Source: Caproiciproducens faecalis (GTDB lineage: Bacteria > Bacillota > Clostridia > Oscillospirales > Acutalibacteraceae). From it: a DNA stretch of 64,000 bases. Under the pieces are notes generated by a model. The model did not search any database. It was not told where the DNA came from and saw only the letters and a list, made by a program, of their open reading frames with translations. The translations under genes and the position numbers were made by a program. Numbering within the stretch: position 1 is the first letter of the stretch; each line of letters starts with the position of its first letter. Where the stretch lies: contig NZ_JAGFNZ010000002.1 in assembly GCF_019448085.1 (NCBI RefSeq), forward strand, positions 620,001-684,000. The letters run 5' to 3'. Positions 62,477-64,000 of the stretch are shown one piece after another.

Positions 62477-63613
62477 TTACCGCAGCTGAAGAAGCTTGTC
62501 CTTCAGGTCGGTCTCCAGCTTTCTGAGTTCCTGCTCGGCCAGCGCGCGCTTTTCGCGGCCGTCCTTCTGAATCTGCATGACCTCGTCCAGTGTGGAAATG
62601 AGGGTTTCATTGGTATGCTTCAGTGTCTCAATGTCCACAATACCGCGCTCGGATTCCTTCTGTGTTTCAATGGTCGCCATCTTGAGCGTGTCGGCGTTCT
62701 TGCGCAGAAGATCGTTGGTCATATCCGTGACCTCACGCTGTGCCTTGGCCGCCTGTGTGGAGTGCTCTACGCCCAGCGCCAGCACCATTTGACTTTTCCA
62801 AAGAGGAATTGTATTGACAATTGTGGACTGAATTTTTTCGCTCATAATCAGGTCGTTGTTTTGAACCAGACGCAGCTGCGGCGCCATCTGAATGGATACC
62901 ACACGGGTCAGATCCAAATCGTGCAGTTTCTTTTCAAAACGGTTACACATATTGGAAAGGTCATTCGCCGCCTGCGCGTCCTCCGGCAGGCCGGAAGCTT
63001 GGGCTTTCTGCTGCAGTGCGGGCAGATCGTTCGCACGCACCTGCTCCAGCCTTTGTTTGCCGGCAAGCAGATACATGGAGAGCTCTTTAAAGTAGGTCTT
63101 ATTGACCTCGTACATTTTGTCAAGGACGGAGATGTCCTTTAAAAGCTGAACCTGATGCGCTTCCAGCGCGTCGCAGATCTGGTCAACATTGGTTTCCGCC
63201 TTGGCGTACCGGGCTTTCAGGGCAATAATTTTGTTCCCGCCGCGCTTGAAACGCGCCAGAAACCCCTTGTCTTCTTCCCCGACCTCAAAGCTTTTCAGCT
63301 CCGCCACTACGCCGGAAAGCATCTGTCCGACTTCGCCCAAATCCTTGGTGCGTACGTTTTCCAGCGCGCCTTCGGAAAAATCCGCAATCTTCTTCTGGGC
63401 GCCCACACCGTACTGAAGAATTTGGTTGCTGTTCGTCAGGTCAATCTTTGCGGCAAAATCAGCCACCATTTTCTGTTCGGCGGGAGTGAGCTGAGGTTCC
63501 GGCGCGGTTTCCTGTGCGGGTGCCGCCTGCGCAAGGATGGTCTGCGCGGAAATGGGCTGCTCGGGAACCGGTTCAAGCGTAAGCTCAAGAGCGGGGATCT
63601 CGTTCTGATTCAT
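62477..63613 (-). CDS. TelA-like toxic anion resistance family protein
   Basis: A 378-residue, mostly helical cytoplasmic protein. After a Pro/Gln/Ala-rich N-terminus (residues 1-40) come family parts FLARFKRGGNKIIALKARY, YLLAGKQRLEQVR and QMAPQLRLVQNNDLIMSEKIQ. TelA/KlaA relatives are linked to tellurite and some lantibiotic tolerance; the molecular role is not settled. It follows an XpaC-like gene by about 35 bp, the usual pairing. GGAGG precedes the ATG. Confidence 0.9.
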   Translation of the reverse strand: MNQNEIPALELTLEPVPEQPISAQTILAQAAPAQETAPEPQLTPAEQKMVADFAAKIDLTNSNQILQYGVGAQKKIADFSEGALENVRTKDLGEVGQMLSGVVAELKSFEVGEEDKGFLARFKRGGNKIIALKARYAKAETNVDQICDALEAHQVQLLKDISVLDKMYEVNKTYFKELSMYLLAGKQRLEQVRANDLPALQQKAQASGLPEDAQAANDLSNMCNRFEKKLHDLDLTRVVSIQMAPQLRLVQNNDLIMSEKIQSTIVNTIPLWKSQMVLALGVEHSTQAAKAQREVTDMTNDLLRKNADTLKMATIETQKESERGIVDIETLKHTNETLISTLDEVMQIQKDGREKRALAEQELRKLETDLKDKLLQLR

Positions 63614-63648
63614 GATAATCCTCCAATCCCAATTTCTAATCAGGTTTT

Positions 63649-64000
63649 TTAAGAAAGTTTGGTTTCTTCCGTCGACTTTGCAAAGTCGCTGCCGGTCAGG
63701 CCCTCCTGTTTCAGCATCGTCTCCAGTGTGGAAATATCCGTGGAAACGTCGAGTGCGTCATCCGCAAAAAGGGAATCCAGAAGGTTTTCAAACGCTGTGT
63801 TGATCGTGTCGAGCGCGCGCTCGATCTCTTCCTTTGCTTTGCTGATATTTTCCCCCTGCACCGGCTGGGTTTCAAATTCTTCGTAAGATTTCACCAGTTT
63901 CAGAGTGGTGGGCATATAGTAACGAATAAAACGGCGAATATCCGGCAGCTTTTCCGGATGTTTGCCGACACAGGAAAAAATCCGGGCGGATACGTTTTCG
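63649..64000 (-). CDS. XpaC-like protein, N-terminus cut by window edge
   Basis: The frame runs open from the window edge to the stop at 63649. The readable part has GKHPEKLPDIRRFIRYYMP and TTLKLVKSYEEFE, followed by an acidic helical tail. This is the C-terminal pattern of the 5-bromo-4-chloroindolyl phosphate hydrolysis (XpaC) family, which accompanies TelA genes. The start codon is beyond 64000, and an internal ATG at 63915 is not the true start. Confidence 0.82.
   Translation of the reverse strand, partial: ENVSARIFSCVGKHPEKLPDIRRFIRYYMPTTLKLVKSYEEFETQPVQGENISKAKEEIERALDTINTAFENLLDSLFADDALDVSTDISTLETMLKQEGLTGSDFAKSTEETKLS

Noticed and set aside
1-64000. CRISPR arrays, tRNA or rRNA genes, insertion sequences, phage genes
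   Set aside because: No regularly spaced repeats, cloverleaf-like segments or transposase/integrase motifs were seen in the gaps.

Overview
The window looks like chromosomal DNA of a spore-forming, low-to-moderate-GC Firmicute of the Clostridia, probably Oscillospiraceae-like. The evidence is a spore photoproduct lyase gene, AGGAGG-type ribosome binding sites, many PTS and ABC sugar-uptake operons with YesN/YesM-type two-component systems, a split transketolase and frequent ATGA-coupled starts. Taxonomy is inferred from gene content. No tRNA, rRNA, CRISPR array, transposase or phage gene was seen. The window starts inside prmC and ends inside an xpaC-like gene.

Layout. 1-5145 (minus strand): lipoprotein, OmpR-type response regulator, HAMP histidine kinase, DUF1385 membrane protein and prmC, read from a good promoter at 5118-5145. 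5256-14846: a sugar ABC transporter operon ending in a DUF5107 protein (minus), a divergent AraC regulator, and an operon of sugar nucleotidyltransferase, NahK-like sugar kinase and SGNH hydrolase (plus). Both operons are preceded by the same paired direct repeat, which suggests one regulon. 14932-18199: leucyl aminopeptidase, RDD protein and SppA. 18225-28055: a YtfQRT/YjfF-type (galactofuranose family) ABC transporter, followed by a separately promoted histidine kinase, AraC-type response regulator and an unusual lipoprotein with two fused sugar-binding domains. 28196-31195: DUF3298 protein, spore photoproduct lyase, LiaF-like protein and LytTR regulator.

31384-42134 (minus): a third sugar system with YesM/YesN-type kinase and regulator, MalEFG-type transporter, a GH94-like glycoside phosphorylase candidate and a phosphohexomutase. 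This fits import of an oligosaccharide, phosphorolysis and conversion of the sugar 1-phosphate. 42476-54586 (minus): a self-contained PTS island with its own HPr, enzyme I, PRD regulator, galactitol-type IIA and IIB, fructose-type IIA, IIB and IIC, split transketolase, mannose-6-phosphate isomerase, class II aldolase and aldose epimerase-like protein.

54748-62088: a LysR regulator divergent from an acid-sugar (tetronate-like) operon: PdxA-family dehydrogenase, TIM-barrel isomerase, Asp/Glu racemase-like protein, DUF1537 kinase, class II aldolase/decarboxylase and CitMHS transporter. 62477-64000: a TelA-like protein and the C-terminal part of an XpaC-like protein.

The strongest candidates for something little described are the fused double sugar-binding lipoprotein tied to a two-component system, the hybrid acid-sugar operon with a divergent PdxA and a one-cysteine racemase homologue, the PTS island lacking a galactitol-type IIC, and the paired operators with a short promoter-terminator unit beside the AraC gene.
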